This document shows positions 1 through 8,634 of a DNA stretch of 64,000 nt, piece after piece. The notes beneath the pieces are model-generated. The model saw only the letters and a list, made by a program, of their open reading frames with translations, had not been told where the DNA came from and searched no databases. Source of the stretch: Acinetobacter sp. CS-2 (lineage in GTDB: Bacteria; Pseudomonadota; Gammaproteobacteria; Pseudomonadales; Moraxellaceae); contig NZ_CP067019.1 in the NCBI RefSeq assembly GCF_016599715.1, forward strand, positions 372,001-436,000. Direction: 5' to 3'. Each line of letters starts with the position of its first letter. Position 1 is the stretch's first letter. A program made the translations under genes and the position numbers.

Positions 1-902
1 ACAATATCTCCCACCAGGGCGATCCAGTTTTTAACACTGTTGGAAAGTTGCTGATAGAGCATGGTTTTTCCCGCATAACTCACCAGCAGTTGCAATTTAG
101 GCTGATACTGCACATAAATATCTTCAAAATTGGGAAGAACGGTGCTCAAAACCTGTTTTAAAGCGTCCAGACTCGGCGCGTTCATTTGCTTTTGGGCATT
201 GACCAATTGTTGTAAAAAATCTTTGTCTTTATTTTTCTGGATGGACGAATTGGTAATGAGCTGCTGAAACAGCTGCGCAATCTGGGCATTTTCAATATCG
301 CTGATTTCACGAAACCATTCAAAGAAACGGCTAAAGGTGGTATAGGGAATGCTGGAAATTTCATAGGCATGTGAAGTCTGAAACACCACCGGATTATTTT
401 TGCTCTGAATATTCATTTCATGGACAAAACGTTCTGCCGGGTAATAGGCAATCAAGGGCAAGCCTTGCTGCTGATCGTGCTTCAGCGCGTTATGATAGAG
501 TTCCACCAGATTGTCCAATTGCTGGGTTTCGGCTTTGCTGGTGCCAATGCCATGACTATTTAAAGTTTTATAAATCTGCCAGTCACACGTCGTCAGGGTC
601 TTGTCTGCAGCTTCGCTAGAGGCATTTAAAGTCCCAATATCGGGAGGAATCTGAACCCGAATATCAATTTTGGATTGCAGGCGGGTAAACATGATGTCCT
701 GATCCTGCATGACCACACCGGCAGCACGCGAGTCTTTATAACGGGCTGCAAACCAGGTGAGTGCCTGATAGGTGAATTTTAAAATGCCAGTTTTACCGGA
801 GCTTTGATCGCCCAGAATCAGGGTGATGGGCTTGTCATTAAAGTTCAGCTTGAGATCGGCAAAATGAAGCGCGTGTTTGAGTTGAATGGAGTCAATTTTC
901 AT
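1..902 (-). CDS. AAA/SMC-type ATPase, partial (C-terminus outside window)
   Basis: The first 300 residues of a protein running off the left edge of the window. It opens with an SMC/RecF-like N-terminus containing a Walker A motif GDQSSGKT at residues 31-38. Near the edge is the stretch QLSNSVKNWIALVGDI, which resembles the ABC signature region of PtuA/OLD-like ATPases (usually LSxGE...ALVGD), although the signature glycine is not obvious. Walker B and any nuclease domain would lie outside the window. The ATG at 902 sits about 30 bp after the stop of the helicase gene, so the two are probably co-transcribed. The ATPase assignment is firm; the biological role is not known. A DNA-repair or defence role is inference only. 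Confidence 0.8.
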   Translation of the reverse strand, partial: MKIDSIQLKHALHFADLKLNFNDKPITLILGDQSSGKTGILKFTYQALTWFAARYKDSRAAGVVMQDQDIMFTRLQSKIDIRVQIPPDIGTLNASSEAADKTLTTCDWQIYKTLNSHGIGTSKAETQQLDNLVELYHNALKHDQQQGLPLIAYYPAERFVHEMNIQSKNNPVVFQTSHAYEISSIPYTTFSRFFEWFREISDIENAQIAQLFQQLITNSSIQKNKDKDFLQQLVNAQKQMNAPSLDALKQVLSTVLPNFEDIYVQYQPKLQLLVSYAGKTMLYQQLSNSVKNWIALVGDI

Positions 903-932
903 AAAACACCTGCCTTGCAGCTAAAGCGAAAC

Positions 933-2438
933 TTATTCTCCCACAGCTTTACGCAGCGAGACCGGCATTTGCTTTTTCAGCTGTTGTACCAGATCGTAAA
1001 TGTGGTGAATATTTAAACTTACTTTAGCACGTGTACAAGCCACGTAAAGCAATCTTAACTCTTCGTCACTAATTTTATGGTCTTTTTCATTGACCTTAAA
1101 CTGATAGTCATCTTCGATATGCACACGGTCCCATTCCAGGCCTTTGGCCTTGTGGGCGGTCGAGATAATGTAGTCGGCCTGTTCAATCGGGGTAATTTTG
1201 GCTAAGGCTCTTTTGAGTGGGTCGGTGCCGTGATCATCCACCAGTTTGACCAGCGGTTTAATGTCACTGCCATCATTGGTTTCACAGTATTCATGCACAT
1301 CATGCCAGGAATTAAACCAAGCCAGTTCGGGTACATCGGTGACACGGCGGCCCTGTTTCAGCATACTGGCTGCATCGACAAAACGGTTTAGTCTGACATG
1401 ATCGGCCTGCAAGCTGACTTTGTCGCCATGCACCAGTCCGGAAAGCAGCAATTCCATGGCGCGGGCATTGGTGCGGCACAAAATCGCATCACGCTGTTTG
1501 GTATGCGGTTTATTCACCACTTTAGAATTCAGTAACGGATTGCCGAGCAAGGGCACGGTTTCGTTTAATGCACCTAAAATAGCGTTGGCATTTAAGGCAA
1601 TCTCTTCACCAAAACGGAACGAGGTGGTCAGGCGTGATTCAGGTAGCGGCAGCTGTTGCATGGCATTGACCGCACCACGCCAGGCATAAATCTGTTGATG
1701 GGCATCGCCGACATAAATCACCTGGGTATTTCTTTGACGTAGCAAAATTCCGAGCATCAGCGGGTCAGCATCTTGTGCTTCATCAAACAGCACATAGTCT
1801 GCAGGAATATTCGGTTCAGACAAGGCCCAAAGTTTCAGGTAAATATCATGCCCTATACCGGCTTGATGATTGGGATCAATCGACTCCAGCCAGCGCCGTT
1901 CAATGGCCGGATAAAGATGCTTCTGCAATTCTTCAATATCGTCCGGATGTAACCAGCTCGGTGCCTGCAGATGTCGCGGTGCCGGATACTGCGAACTGGT
2001 CGAGCAGAAATAGCTGACCGCATTGGCCACCAGACTGGCGAGACGCGACGGCATCATCACATATTTTTCATAACGGCCGCCCATCATCCGGCGCAGGGTA
2101 ATCGGTTGTAGCCGGTATTCCTTGGCAATAAAGCTCGGACTTAAACGCGGCAAGCGCAGTTTGTCGGTGATACCACGCGGCACACTGCGAAAAGCCAGCG
2201 AGTGAAAGGTTCGACAGTCGACATTGCGATGAAATTTACTTTGTGCTTCTGCTGCAATGGCTTTGTTAAATGCCAGATACATGCCACGCCGTTCTGGCAT
2301 GGCATCACTGATCATTTGCAGGGTGGTGGTTTTACCTGTGCCAGCATAGGCAATCACCTTGAAGGAATTGCCCAGACGCGCATTATCTATAGCAAGCGCT
2401 TGCTCGTAGGTGGGATTGGGCTTTTTAGATACTGACAC
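933..2438 (-). CDS. UvrD/REP-family (FBH1-like) DNA helicase
   Basis: A 501-aa superfamily 1A helicase. Visible motifs are Walker A (AGTGKT, residues 32-37), the motif Ia region (YLAFNKA), Walker B (VLFDEAQD, about 216-223), motif V (STAHKAKGLEWDRV) and motif VI (LLYVACTRAK). It is shorter than UvrD or Rep (about 670-720 aa), and its N-terminal layout resembles FBH1-type helicases and the small UvrD-like helicases paired with ATPases. The start is GTG at 2438, 13 bp after the hisIE stop, and the ATPase gene follows after about 30 bp, so hisIE, helicase and ATPase look like one transcript. It probably unwinds DNA in recombination or repair; the specific role is unknown. Confidence 0.9.
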   Translation of the reverse strand: MSVSKKPNPTYEQALAIDNARLGNSFKVIAYAGTGKTTTLQMISDAMPERRGMYLAFNKAIAAEAQSKFHRNVDCRTFHSLAFRSVPRGITDKLRLPRLSPSFIAKEYRLQPITLRRMMGGRYEKYVMMPSRLASLVANAVSYFCSTSSQYPAPRHLQAPSWLHPDDIEELQKHLYPAIERRWLESIDPNHQAGIGHDIYLKLWALSEPNIPADYVLFDEAQDADPLMLGILLRQRNTQVIYVGDAHQQIYAWRGAVNAMQQLPLPESRLTTSFRFGEEIALNANAILGALNETVPLLGNPLLNSKVVNKPHTKQRDAILCRTNARAMELLLSGLVHGDKVSLQADHVRLNRFVDAASMLKQGRRVTDVPELAWFNSWHDVHEYCETNDGSDIKPLVKLVDDHGTDPLKRALAKITPIEQADYIISTAHKAKGLEWDRVHIEDDYQFKVNEKDHKISDEELRLLYVACTRAKVSLNIHHIYDLVQQLKKQMPVSLRKAVGE

Positions 2439-2451
2439 GGTAAAGACTGAA

Positions 2452-3234
2452 TTAATGCTGACGATTGGCTTTTTCCACCAAGCCAGACAGGCCTTGGCGA
2501 CGCGCCAGCTCGTTTAATACCAGTTGTGGATCGAGGTCGAAATAACCCAGCATCACAATGGTATGGAACCATAAATCGGCAACTTCGTAAATCAGGTCGT
2601 TTTTATTGTCGGTATTGGCTTCAGATTTAAAATCTTTGGCTGCGATGATGGTTTCAACGCTTTCTTCACCGACTTTTTCCAGAATTTTGTTCAAGCCTTT
2701 GTGATACAGTTTGGCGACATAAGATGAATCCGGATCGGCTTTTTTGCGCTCTGCCATCATCTGGCCCAAATAATCCAGAACTTCGACCTGTTCAGACTGG
2801 GCAGTCGAGGCATTCATGGCTAGGGTATGTGGATTGGTTGATTTTTCAGCATAAATCTGGCTTGGATCTTTCAACTGTGCATCGACAATTTCCCAGCCAT
2901 TTGCGGTCAATTTGCGATAAAAACACGATTCACGACCAGTGTGGCAGGCAATACCACCGTGCTGTTCAATCTGCAAAATAATCACGTCGGCATCACAGTC
3001 CAGACGGATTTCATGCACAGTCTGGAAATGACCGGATTCTTCACCCTTGTGCCATAACTTGTTGCGTGAACGGGAGAAATACACGGCCTGATTTTTCTCG
3101 GCAGTGAGCGCCAAAGCCTCCCGGTTCATCCAGGCCACCATCAGGACACGTCCGCTTTGATGATGCTGGGCAATGGCAGGGATCAGACCTTGTTCGTTAA
3201 ATTTTACTTCATCGAGCCATTGCGCGTTGTTCAT
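2452..3234 (-). CDS. hisIE: Bifunctional phosphoribosyl-AMP cyclohydrolase / phosphoribosyl-ATP pyrophosphatase
   Basis: A 260-aa enzyme for steps 2 and 3 of histidine biosynthesis. The N-terminal HisI domain (about 1-125) has the metal and substrate motifs [30 protein letters not shown] and [11 protein letters not shown], including the Zn-binding cysteines. The C-terminal HisE domain (about 145-260) has the helical MazG-like signature [14 protein letters not shown] and EVADLWFH. The order HisI-HisE is the usual fusion. It is the first gene of a minus-strand run with the helicase and ATPase behind it. Nothing is truncated. Confidence 0.97.
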   Translation of the reverse strand: MNNAQWLDEVKFNEQGLIPAIAQHHQSGRVLMVAWMNREALALTAEKNQAVYFSRSRNKLWHKGEESGHFQTVHEIRLDCDADVIILQIEQHGGIACHTGRESCFYRKLTANGWEIVDAQLKDPSQIYAEKSTNPHTLAMNASTAQSEQVEVLDYLGQMMAERKKADPDSSYVAKLYHKGLNKILEKVGEESVETIIAAKDFKSEANTDNKNDLIYEVADLWFHTIVMLGYFDLDPQLVLNELARRQGLSGLVEKANRQH

Positions 3235-3464
3235 GAGAATTTCACCAAAAATATGTTCAAAATGGAAAACAGCGAATCAAAATCGCAGCTGTATAGTGTA
3301 CGTGATTAGCGACTGTTTGAGAAAAAAATATACGTATGAACCTTTTGATTTCTGATTCAAGAGGTTCAGGTGCTTTATTCACCCAAGATTTTATAATATT
3401 CCAAGCATAGGAAAATAAACCGGTTCACTTAATCAAGCGCCTATAGTTTTTCCTCTACTTGATT

Positions 3465-4544
3465 TTATAAATCCTGCATCAGCTGCGGAAAATTCTGTTT
3501 TTCCACCATTTCCAAAAACTCATCCCCCATGCGCTGGCTTTCTGCTACAGACTGATTCCACATTTGAATCCGCTGTTTTTGGTCCAGCCCTTTTAGAGTG
3601 AAATCTTTACGATCCGGCAAGCGACCGAGCGGTAAGGACTGTAAATATTCGATTGAGGGGGAAAGTAGTAAAGTCCGTGCCTGATTTTCCGGATTGGCCT
3701 TGCGCTTTTTCAACATCTTGTCAAACCAGCCCGGAGTAATGCTGTCGCTAAAATGCGGATACAGCACAATGCCCTGGCTCTGAAACGGCAGATCAAGGTG
3801 ATAATCAATTAAACCGCCATCACGGTAACTGCCTTTCGGGGCATCGGGAATATCTCGGATTGCCGCCATCACTCCGGGAATAGAAGCTGAAGCCATCAGC
3901 CAGGAGGTGACATTGCTGAGATTTAAAGGCTGATAATGCGTGGTAAAATCATCCTTGACTTTAAATTGTGTCCCCATTTCCGGTTGGCTGATTACCCTTT
4001 GCATAAACAGACGGTTGTGTTTACGTGCCACGGCATTACTGCCAATAATGCCGGCAACCGATGCCAGTAAAGGCAGGGATCTGTCACTCTGGAAAATGTG
4101 CTGGGCTTTGACCGAGATGACGGTCAGATGATAGTCCGGATGCTCAACCAGCTGCTGTTCTTTGCCTTGCATCAGATCGAGCAGCATGTTACGGCAAATT
4201 TGCCCTACTTCCTGCCGTGACATTTTTTTATGGAAATACAGGTTGGTATAAAGCTCCGCAAGGCGTTCGGTGCCTTCTTTTGCACCCCATGCAGCAATAC
4301 TGGCAAAACGCCAGCTACCGATGGATGAACCAATCAGGGTTCTGCGCTGTGGCGCTTGTGCCAGAAAATCGCCAAAAATGGCTTGATCGAGGCCTTGAAT
4401 GCCAAGGCCTTTGGGGCCACCTGCTGCACCGGGAACAATATCGACAAAATTCGCCTGCAAACCTTCTTTTTCAATGAGTTGGCGTGCCAACCGGCCAGCA
4501 CGGACATTTAGAGAAGAAGGGCGTTTTTGCAAGATTTGCATCAT
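3465..4544 (-). CDS. Patatin-like phospholipase family protein
   Basis: A 359-aa protein with a patatin fold. Near the N-terminus it has the oxyanion-hole glycine-rich loop GAAGGPKGLG (39-48). The nucleophile elbow is GSSIG (72-76, Ser74), and the second member of the Ser-Asp dyad is in DGG (242-244). These are the hallmarks of bacterial patatin-like acyl hydrolases acting on lipids. No signal peptide or membrane segment is seen, so it is probably cytoplasmic or peripheral. Two consecutive ATG codons lie at 4544 and 4541; either could be used. It stands alone, with intergenic gaps of 230 bp upstream and 163 bp downstream. The substrate is unknown. Confidence 0.9.
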   Translation of the reverse strand: MMQILQKRPSSLNVRAGRLARQLIEKEGLQANFVDIVPGAAGGPKGLGIQGLDQAIFGDFLAQAPQRRTLIGSSIGSWRFASIAAWGAKEGTERLAELYTNLYFHKKMSRQEVGQICRNMLLDLMQGKEQQLVEHPDYHLTVISVKAQHIFQSDRSLPLLASVAGIIGSNAVARKHNRLFMQRVISQPEMGTQFKVKDDFTTHYQPLNLSNVTSWLMASASIPGVMAAIRDIPDAPKGSYRDGGLIDYHLDLPFQSQGIVLYPHFSDSITPGWFDKMLKKRKANPENQARTLLLSPSIEYLQSLPLGRLPDRKDFTLKGLDQKQRIQMWNQSVAESQRMGDEFLEMVEKQNFPQLMQDL

Positions 4545-4639
4545 GATCTATCATTCAATCTACAGGTGTACTGTTATTCTAATCTGTCTGGGGTACGCAA
4601 CAATGGCGAGATCATTCAGTGAATGACTGATGAGTCAGT

Positions 4640-4676
4640 AAAAATAAAAATCCGCATCTTACGTAAAGCTGCGGAT
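4640..4676 (-). terminator. Intrinsic terminator after the porin-like gene
   Basis: Read on the minus strand, ATCCGCA and TGCGGAT form a 7-bp stem with a 13-base loop, followed by TTTTATTTTT. It lies 30 bp after the stop of the outer-membrane protein gene. Confidence 0.75.
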
Positions 4677-4707
4677 CGATAAACGGTTTTTTAAAAGGAT
4701 TTTAAGC

Positions 4708-5808
4708 CTAGAACATACGGATATTGAGCCCTAAAGAAGCCAGTCCATAACGTTTATCTAGGCGTGATGCCGTGACCCCGTTATAGAGAAAGGGAATATT
4801 GCCAACAAAGTTGTTCTGATAGATTTCACCCTGCAAGAAAGCAGTGATCTGTGGAGTGAAATCGTAGCTGAATTTTACGCCAAGTGTATGGTTGTCTTTA
4901 ATCGCGGTATTACCAAAATTACTCACGCGATCATCAATATCGTTACGCCATAAACGCTGATATTGATAGGCAATTTGGCTTTCAAACTGTTTATAGCGCC
5001 AGTTCCATGAGCCGCCTAGGCCTGCATAATAACTATCGTAATTCAGGTCTTTCTCGATATCAAAACCAAACTCGTTGGCATTACCTTGAATGTTCAACTC
5101 ATTGATAGTAATACCATCTTTTGAGCAAGGCTGAGCCAACTGTGCATTATATTGATTACTGTCATTGACTGAGATGTCCATTAAGCAGCCTGCCAGCTTA
5201 GCCTGAAGGTCAACATTGCTGACTTTTACTTTGCTATAACCTACACTGGCAAAAGCATTGAGCTGGTTCATCGGATCAAGTTTACGCGAGAAGATGGCAT
5301 CGAGCTGTAGCTGAAGGTCTTCTGGGCTGTGTACCTGAACCTGATTAAAGGTTTGCTGATTCACCAAGGTTGGACTGGATTTAGATAGGGTATCTGCAGT
5401 ATTACCCCAGAGGCTGGCACGGAAACTTAATGCATCGCGCTTTTTCAGCTGTAGTTCCGGCGTGTAACGTAAGGCGAGCAAGGCACTGTCAATTTTGTTG
5501 CTATCCTGACGGTATTCAATTTCACGTTGCCAGTAGCTTGCTTCAATGGACCACTGGGGATTTAGTTCATACTGACCAGACAAATGAAAACCTTGGTAAT
5601 CTCCAGCTGAGCTATCACTGACCCCTTCGCTTTCACGCATATTAAATATATCAATGCTGTCATTGACTGCGTCCACGGCAAGATCTATTTGCAGTGTAGA
5701 AGCAGGAGCATTAAAGTTTTTTGCATTTAGATACGGATCATTCGGAGCAGCGTAAGCAATAGCAGTACCACCTAAAAATAATCCCAGAATGGCAGATATT
5801 TTCTTCAT
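4708..5808 (-). CDS. Putative outer-membrane beta-barrel protein (porin-like)
   Basis: A 366-aa protein with a typical signal peptide, MKKISAILGLFLGGTAIAYA, with cleavage likely before APND. The mature part has alternating hydrophobic and polar strands rich in aromatic residues (for example YDSYYAGLGGSWNWRYKQFESQIAYQ, written here in part only as a pattern), and it ends in LNIRMF. The terminal Phe is the usual BAM recognition signal of outer-membrane barrels. No specific family could be fixed by eye; in Acinetobacter such proteins are called putative porins. It follows the large lipoprotein gene on the same strand, but a strong terminator lies between them, so it probably has its own promoter. 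Confidence 0.8.
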   Translation of the reverse strand: MKKISAILGLFLGGTAIAYAAPNDPYLNAKNFNAPASTLQIDLAVDAVNDSIDIFNMRESEGVSDSSAGDYQGFHLSGQYELNPQWSIEASYWQREIEYRQDSNKIDSALLALRYTPELQLKKRDALSFRASLWGNTADTLSKSSPTLVNQQTFNQVQVHSPEDLQLQLDAIFSRKLDPMNQLNAFASVGYSKVKVSNVDLQAKLAGCLMDISVNDSNQYNAQLAQPCSKDGITINELNIQGNANEFGFDIEKDLNYDSYYAGLGGSWNWRYKQFESQIAYQYQRLWRNDIDDRVSNFGNTAIKDNHTLGVKFSYDFTPQITAFLQGEIYQNNFVGNIPFLYNGVTASRLDKRYGLASLGLNIRMF

Positions 5809-5823
5809 ATTTTTTCCAGATGA

Positions 5824-5853
5824 TAAAAAAGAGCTGCTTTGCAGCAGCTCTTT
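5824..5853 (-). terminator. Intrinsic terminator after the large lipoprotein gene
   Basis: A perfect 8-bp hairpin, GAGCTGCT-TTGC-AGCAGCTC (5831-5850 on the plus strand), is followed on the minus strand by a run of T. It separates the lipoprotein gene from the porin-like gene. Confidence 0.85.
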
Positions 5854-5861
5854 AGTTTCAA

Positions 5862-7556
5862 TTATTGCGTTACTTTAAATTTAGCCGATACACCTGATCC
5901 ATCAATTGTACCTAAAGTATATTTAGATGCGAGGACTGGAGAACCATCAGCTTTAGTAATAGCGAAAACAGGTGTTGCTTTAAGGACTGCAGTCATGGTA
6001 ACTGTGTCACCTTTTAAGCTAAAATTGTTGAGCTGAGTTGCTAAAGATGCTGACAATGAACCTAAAGTCGCTGTATTTAGCGCAATTTTACCGTTACTCA
6101 GTACATCTTTATCAGCGTTTATGGTGAAAGTAGTTTTTAAGCTATTGATTGTTGAATCAACCTTAATCTCTGTACCTGCTGGAATGGTAGCTGCAGTTAA
6201 TGTACCTGCATTAAAGTTAAGATTTAACTTATTTGCAGAGATCGTTAATGTTTTAGTACCAGTATTAATGTTTAATGCAGCAGTAGCAACAATTGGGCTA
6301 GCCGTTGTTGCATATGTACCTTTAGGAGTGATACCCACCAAAAGGTTATTTAAACTTGCTACTTGAATCGGGTTAGTGAGAGAAGCATTTAGTGCTGTAA
6401 TCGTTTGGTTTACACCCTGTACATTAAAGCCATTCAATTCTAAATAGTCTGCATAGAAATCATTTGCATTTTGAACAGATGTAGTTGTTTCAGCTGGAAG
6501 AGTCACTGTTGGAACGTTAGTTTGAATCTGCGTAATTGCATTCGCAATGGCAGTATTAGATGTTGGAGCAGTAGGATCGGCAACAGCTGTACTGATTGCT
6601 TTAAGTGAATCTTCAACTTGAGCAGGTGCTTGAGTTAGGACAGGTGCCAAAGCAGTGACAATTTTTTCCACAGCAATAGACTCTTTGGCTTCAACAACTA
6701 CGGTTTCAGTCGCTGCCTTAATACTCTCAGTACCTTGACTGAATGTCGCAGCAGGTACATTTTGAATCGCAGTTTCTACAGATTGAACATTGCTTGAAAT
6801 GACTTCTGCACTTAAAGCTGCGAGGTTGGTTTGTACATTTGCCAAGTTTGCCGCAGTTTCGGCTGGTAAATCTTCTTTTACTGCTTCTACAGTTGCCGAA
6901 ATTGCAGCTGTAATTGTAGCTGTGCTTGTTAAGTTATTATCTGAGGTAGGAGCAGATAATGCAGTTTGTAATGCAGAAAATGCTACAGTATTTAAGTCCG
7001 CTTGAGTGGTGCTACCGCCTAGAGACGCGACAACGGTTTGAATCTGTTCAACCATTTGTTGTACTGCAACCGTCTTTGCATAGACAGCCTGATCTTTCAT
7101 TGGATCTACTGAAAGTAAATCTTTACCTGCTAAGCCCAAAGCCGTTGCAATTTTTGTGGTTGCTTCTTCAGGTGTAGCACCCGCTGTGATACTGGCTTGA
7201 ATGAGTGTAGTAATTGGCGAAACTACAATGGTGTTTTGCTCATTTGATGTACGTTTTGGCGCTTTAATTTCTCCAGTAAACGGTAAATCAGTCGCTGTGT
7301 CGATACCACCAGTGATGGTTACAGGACTTGATGTACAGCCTTGAGGGAAGGTGAATGTACCGTCACTTTTTGTTGTTGTGGTAGCATTATTACATTCAGT
7401 GAAAGTTACTGTAGCACCTGCTAGTGGCCCATCTACAGCCAGACCGCTAATAGTGGGTGCAGCAGGCGTAGACGAACTACTTCCCCCACCACCACAAGCC
7501 GCCAATAATGAAGTTGCAATTGCTAATGTTGTTAGTTTAAAAGTTCGATTGAACAT
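5862..7556 (-). CDS. Large Ala/Thr/Ser-rich lipoprotein
   Basis: A 564-aa protein with a lipoprotein signal: a positively charged start, a hydrophobic stretch, then LLAAC followed by a GGGGSSSS linker (lipidated Cys about residue 21). After the linker comes a short beta-sandwich-like segment (TISGLAVDGPLAGATVTF, about 35-80) similar to carboxypeptidase-regulatory or Ig-like repeats. A long helical, low-complexity middle rich in Ala, Thr, Val and Gln follows (about 100-370), and then a beta-rich C-terminal domain. Function is unknown; a surface or periplasmic-facing lipoprotein is inferred. The start is supported by AGGGAA eight bases upstream. An IS element sits 51 bp upstream of the start codon and abuts a TATAAA box. 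Confidence 0.85.
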   Translation of the reverse strand: MFNRTFKLTTLAIATSLLAACGGGGSSSSTPAAPTISGLAVDGPLAGATVTFTECNNATTTTKSDGTFTFPQGCTSSPVTITGGIDTATDLPFTGEIKAPKRTSNEQNTIVVSPITTLIQASITAGATPEEATTKIATALGLAGKDLLSVDPMKDQAVYAKTVAVQQMVEQIQTVVASLGGSTTQADLNTVAFSALQTALSAPTSDNNLTSTATITAAISATVEAVKEDLPAETAANLANVQTNLAALSAEVISSNVQSVETAIQNVPAATFSQGTESIKAATETVVVEAKESIAVEKIVTALAPVLTQAPAQVEDSLKAISTAVADPTAPTSNTAIANAITQIQTNVPTVTLPAETTTSVQNANDFYADYLELNGFNVQGVNQTITALNASLTNPIQVASLNNLLVGITPKGTYATTASPIVATAALNINTGTKTLTISANKLNLNFNAGTLTAATIPAGTEIKVDSTINSLKTTFTINADKDVLSNGKIALNTATLGSLSASLATQLNNFSLKGDTVTMTAVLKATPVFAITKADGSPVLASKYTLGTIDGSGVSAKFKVTQ

Positions 7557-7600
7557 AGTATTCCCTAAAGCCTAAGTTTTAGTTATGAGTGATGCTTAAC

Positions 7601-7606
7601 TTTATA
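7601..7606 (-). promoter_or_regulatory. Possible -10 box of the lipoprotein gene, abutting the IS
   Basis: Minus-strand TATAAA lies 45 bp before the lipoprotein start and partly overlaps the TAA target duplication of the IS. No good -35 is visible at the normal distance, either in the IS end or in the reconstructed pre-insertion sequence, so this is only a candidate. Confidence 0.35.
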
Positions 7607-7611
7607 AGAAC

Positions 7612-8142
7612 CTATCCAGAATATTTTCTATGCAAAAGTAGCCTTAAAAAGGCTAAATTAATGAACTGAAGGCTCGTATTTAGGTGCTTTTCACAGTTTT
7701 TCCAGAGCCTTCTGCATTTTTCTAACCAAGCAAATGATCTTTCCACAACCCAGCGTTGTGGAATGACTGCAAATTTATGTAATTCACTTCGTTTAGCAAC
7801 TTCAACTCGGGCTCTGATTAAATTCTTAACAGCCAAATAAAAGGGTTCGCCTGTATAACCACCATCAACAAGTACAACCTCTACATTTTGTAAGGTATCT
7901 CTATGTATAGTTATGGCATCTAATGCACCTTGGCGATCCGTTTTATCTGCTGTCGTAACCAATATTCCATGCGGGAGACCTTGAGTATCAACAATAATAT
8001 GTCTTTTAATGCCTGAAACTTTTTTACCAGCGTCATAGCCTTTATCACGTGCAGTATCTGTGTTTTTTACACTTTGTGAATCAATGATGATAAAGCTCGT
8101 TTGTTCTTTCCGTCCATTGCTGATACGGGCCTCGCCAACCAC
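7612..8142 (-). CDS. IS5-family transposase, orfB (catalytic C-terminal part)
   Basis: The 176-aa second frame of the transposase. It carries the DDE catalytic region: the first Asp in IIIDSQSVKNTD, the second in VLVDGGYTGEPF, and the Glu region in RWVVERSFAWLEKCRRLWKNCE. The formal start is a GTG at 8142, inside the end of orfA. The family sequence expected at the join (ALKK... then VGEARISNGRKEQTSF) implies that the working enzyme is a fusion of both frames made by slippage at A7 (8144-8150), or that the copy carries a single-base frameshift. The stop lies 4 bp inside the left end of the IS. Confidence 0.9.
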   Translation of the reverse strand: MVGEARISNGRKEQTSFIIIDSQSVKNTDTARDKGYDAGKKVSGIKRHIIVDTQGLPHGILVTTADKTDRQGALDAITIHRDTLQNVEVVLVDGGYTGEPFYLAVKNLIRARVEVAKRSELHKFAVIPQRWVVERSFAWLEKCRRLWKNCEKHLNTSLQFINLAFLRLLLHRKYSG

Positions 8143-8413
8143 ATTTTTTTAAAGCTTGCTCAAGTATGCTAGGTTCAGTTTCTGATGGTTTTTTATTCCA
8201 AATCGAGAAGTAATAATGCACAGTGCTTTTAGCTGGGAAGTCTCGAGGAAGCATACTCCATTGGCATCCACTTTTTAAAATATAGAGTAAGGCGCAAAAT
8301 ATTTCATAGACATCAACGACTCTTGGACGTGTTTGTTTTCTTCCGCTCAATAGTAACGGTTCAATTTCTTTAAAGGCTTCTCGACTAATGTCGCTGGGAT
8401 ATGGTTTTCTCAT
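8081..8413 (-). CDS. IS5-family transposase, orfA (N-terminal DNA-binding part)
   Basis: The 110-aa first frame. It matches the DUF4096-type N-terminal domain of IS5 transposases: VDVYEIFCALLYILKSGCQW, then LPRDFPAKSTVHYYFSIW. After LEQALKK the frame leaves the family sequence and reads an unrelated tail (CGWRGPYQQWTERTNELYHH), while the family sequence continues in the orfB frame. The switch point coincides with seven A in a row. The start ATG at 8413 is 66 bp inside the right end. Confidence 0.88.
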   Translation of the reverse strand: MRKPYPSDISREAFKEIEPLLLSGRKQTRPRVVDVYEIFCALLYILKSGCQWSMLPRDFPAKSTVHYYFSIWNKKPSETEPSILEQALKKCGWRGPYQQWTERTNELYHH

Positions 8414-8582
8414 TGAATAATTTTAACAAATTCTTTTTTTAAGTGCTAAAAAAGAATGAAATTAATACTGGATAGGCTCTAACAAAAAAATGGTTAAAAA
8501 ATAAGTGAAAAAAACACCTAAATTGAACTAAATGCAACAAATCATTATAAATAATAATTGAATAATCACTTTAGATATTATG

Positions 8583-8613
8583 AAAAAAATCAGCCCATTA
8601 TAAACGGGCTGAT
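8583..8613 (-). terminator. Intrinsic terminator after ubiB
   Basis: Minus-strand ATCAGCCC and GGGCTGAT form an 8-bp stem with a 9-base loop, followed by a T run. It is 21 bp after the ubiB stop and closes the ubiE-ubiJ-ubiB operon. Confidence 0.85.
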
Positions 8614-8634
8614 ATTATTTTTGAATAGAGAATC

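Larger units (their letters stand above)
7608..8479 (-). mobile_element. IS5-family insertion sequence (IS427-like), 872 bp
   Basis: The element is bounded by imperfect terminal inverted repeats. The left end reads GAACCTATCCAGAATA, and the right end reads inward GAGCCTATCCAGTATT. A 3-bp TAA is present immediately outside both ends (7605-7607 and 8480-8482), matching the TNA duplications of the IS427 group. The transposase is on the minus strand in two overlapping frames. The size, end sequence and two-frame transposase are all typical. The element is inserted between the large lipoprotein gene and ubiB. I did not assign an ISfinder name. Confidence 0.93.
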
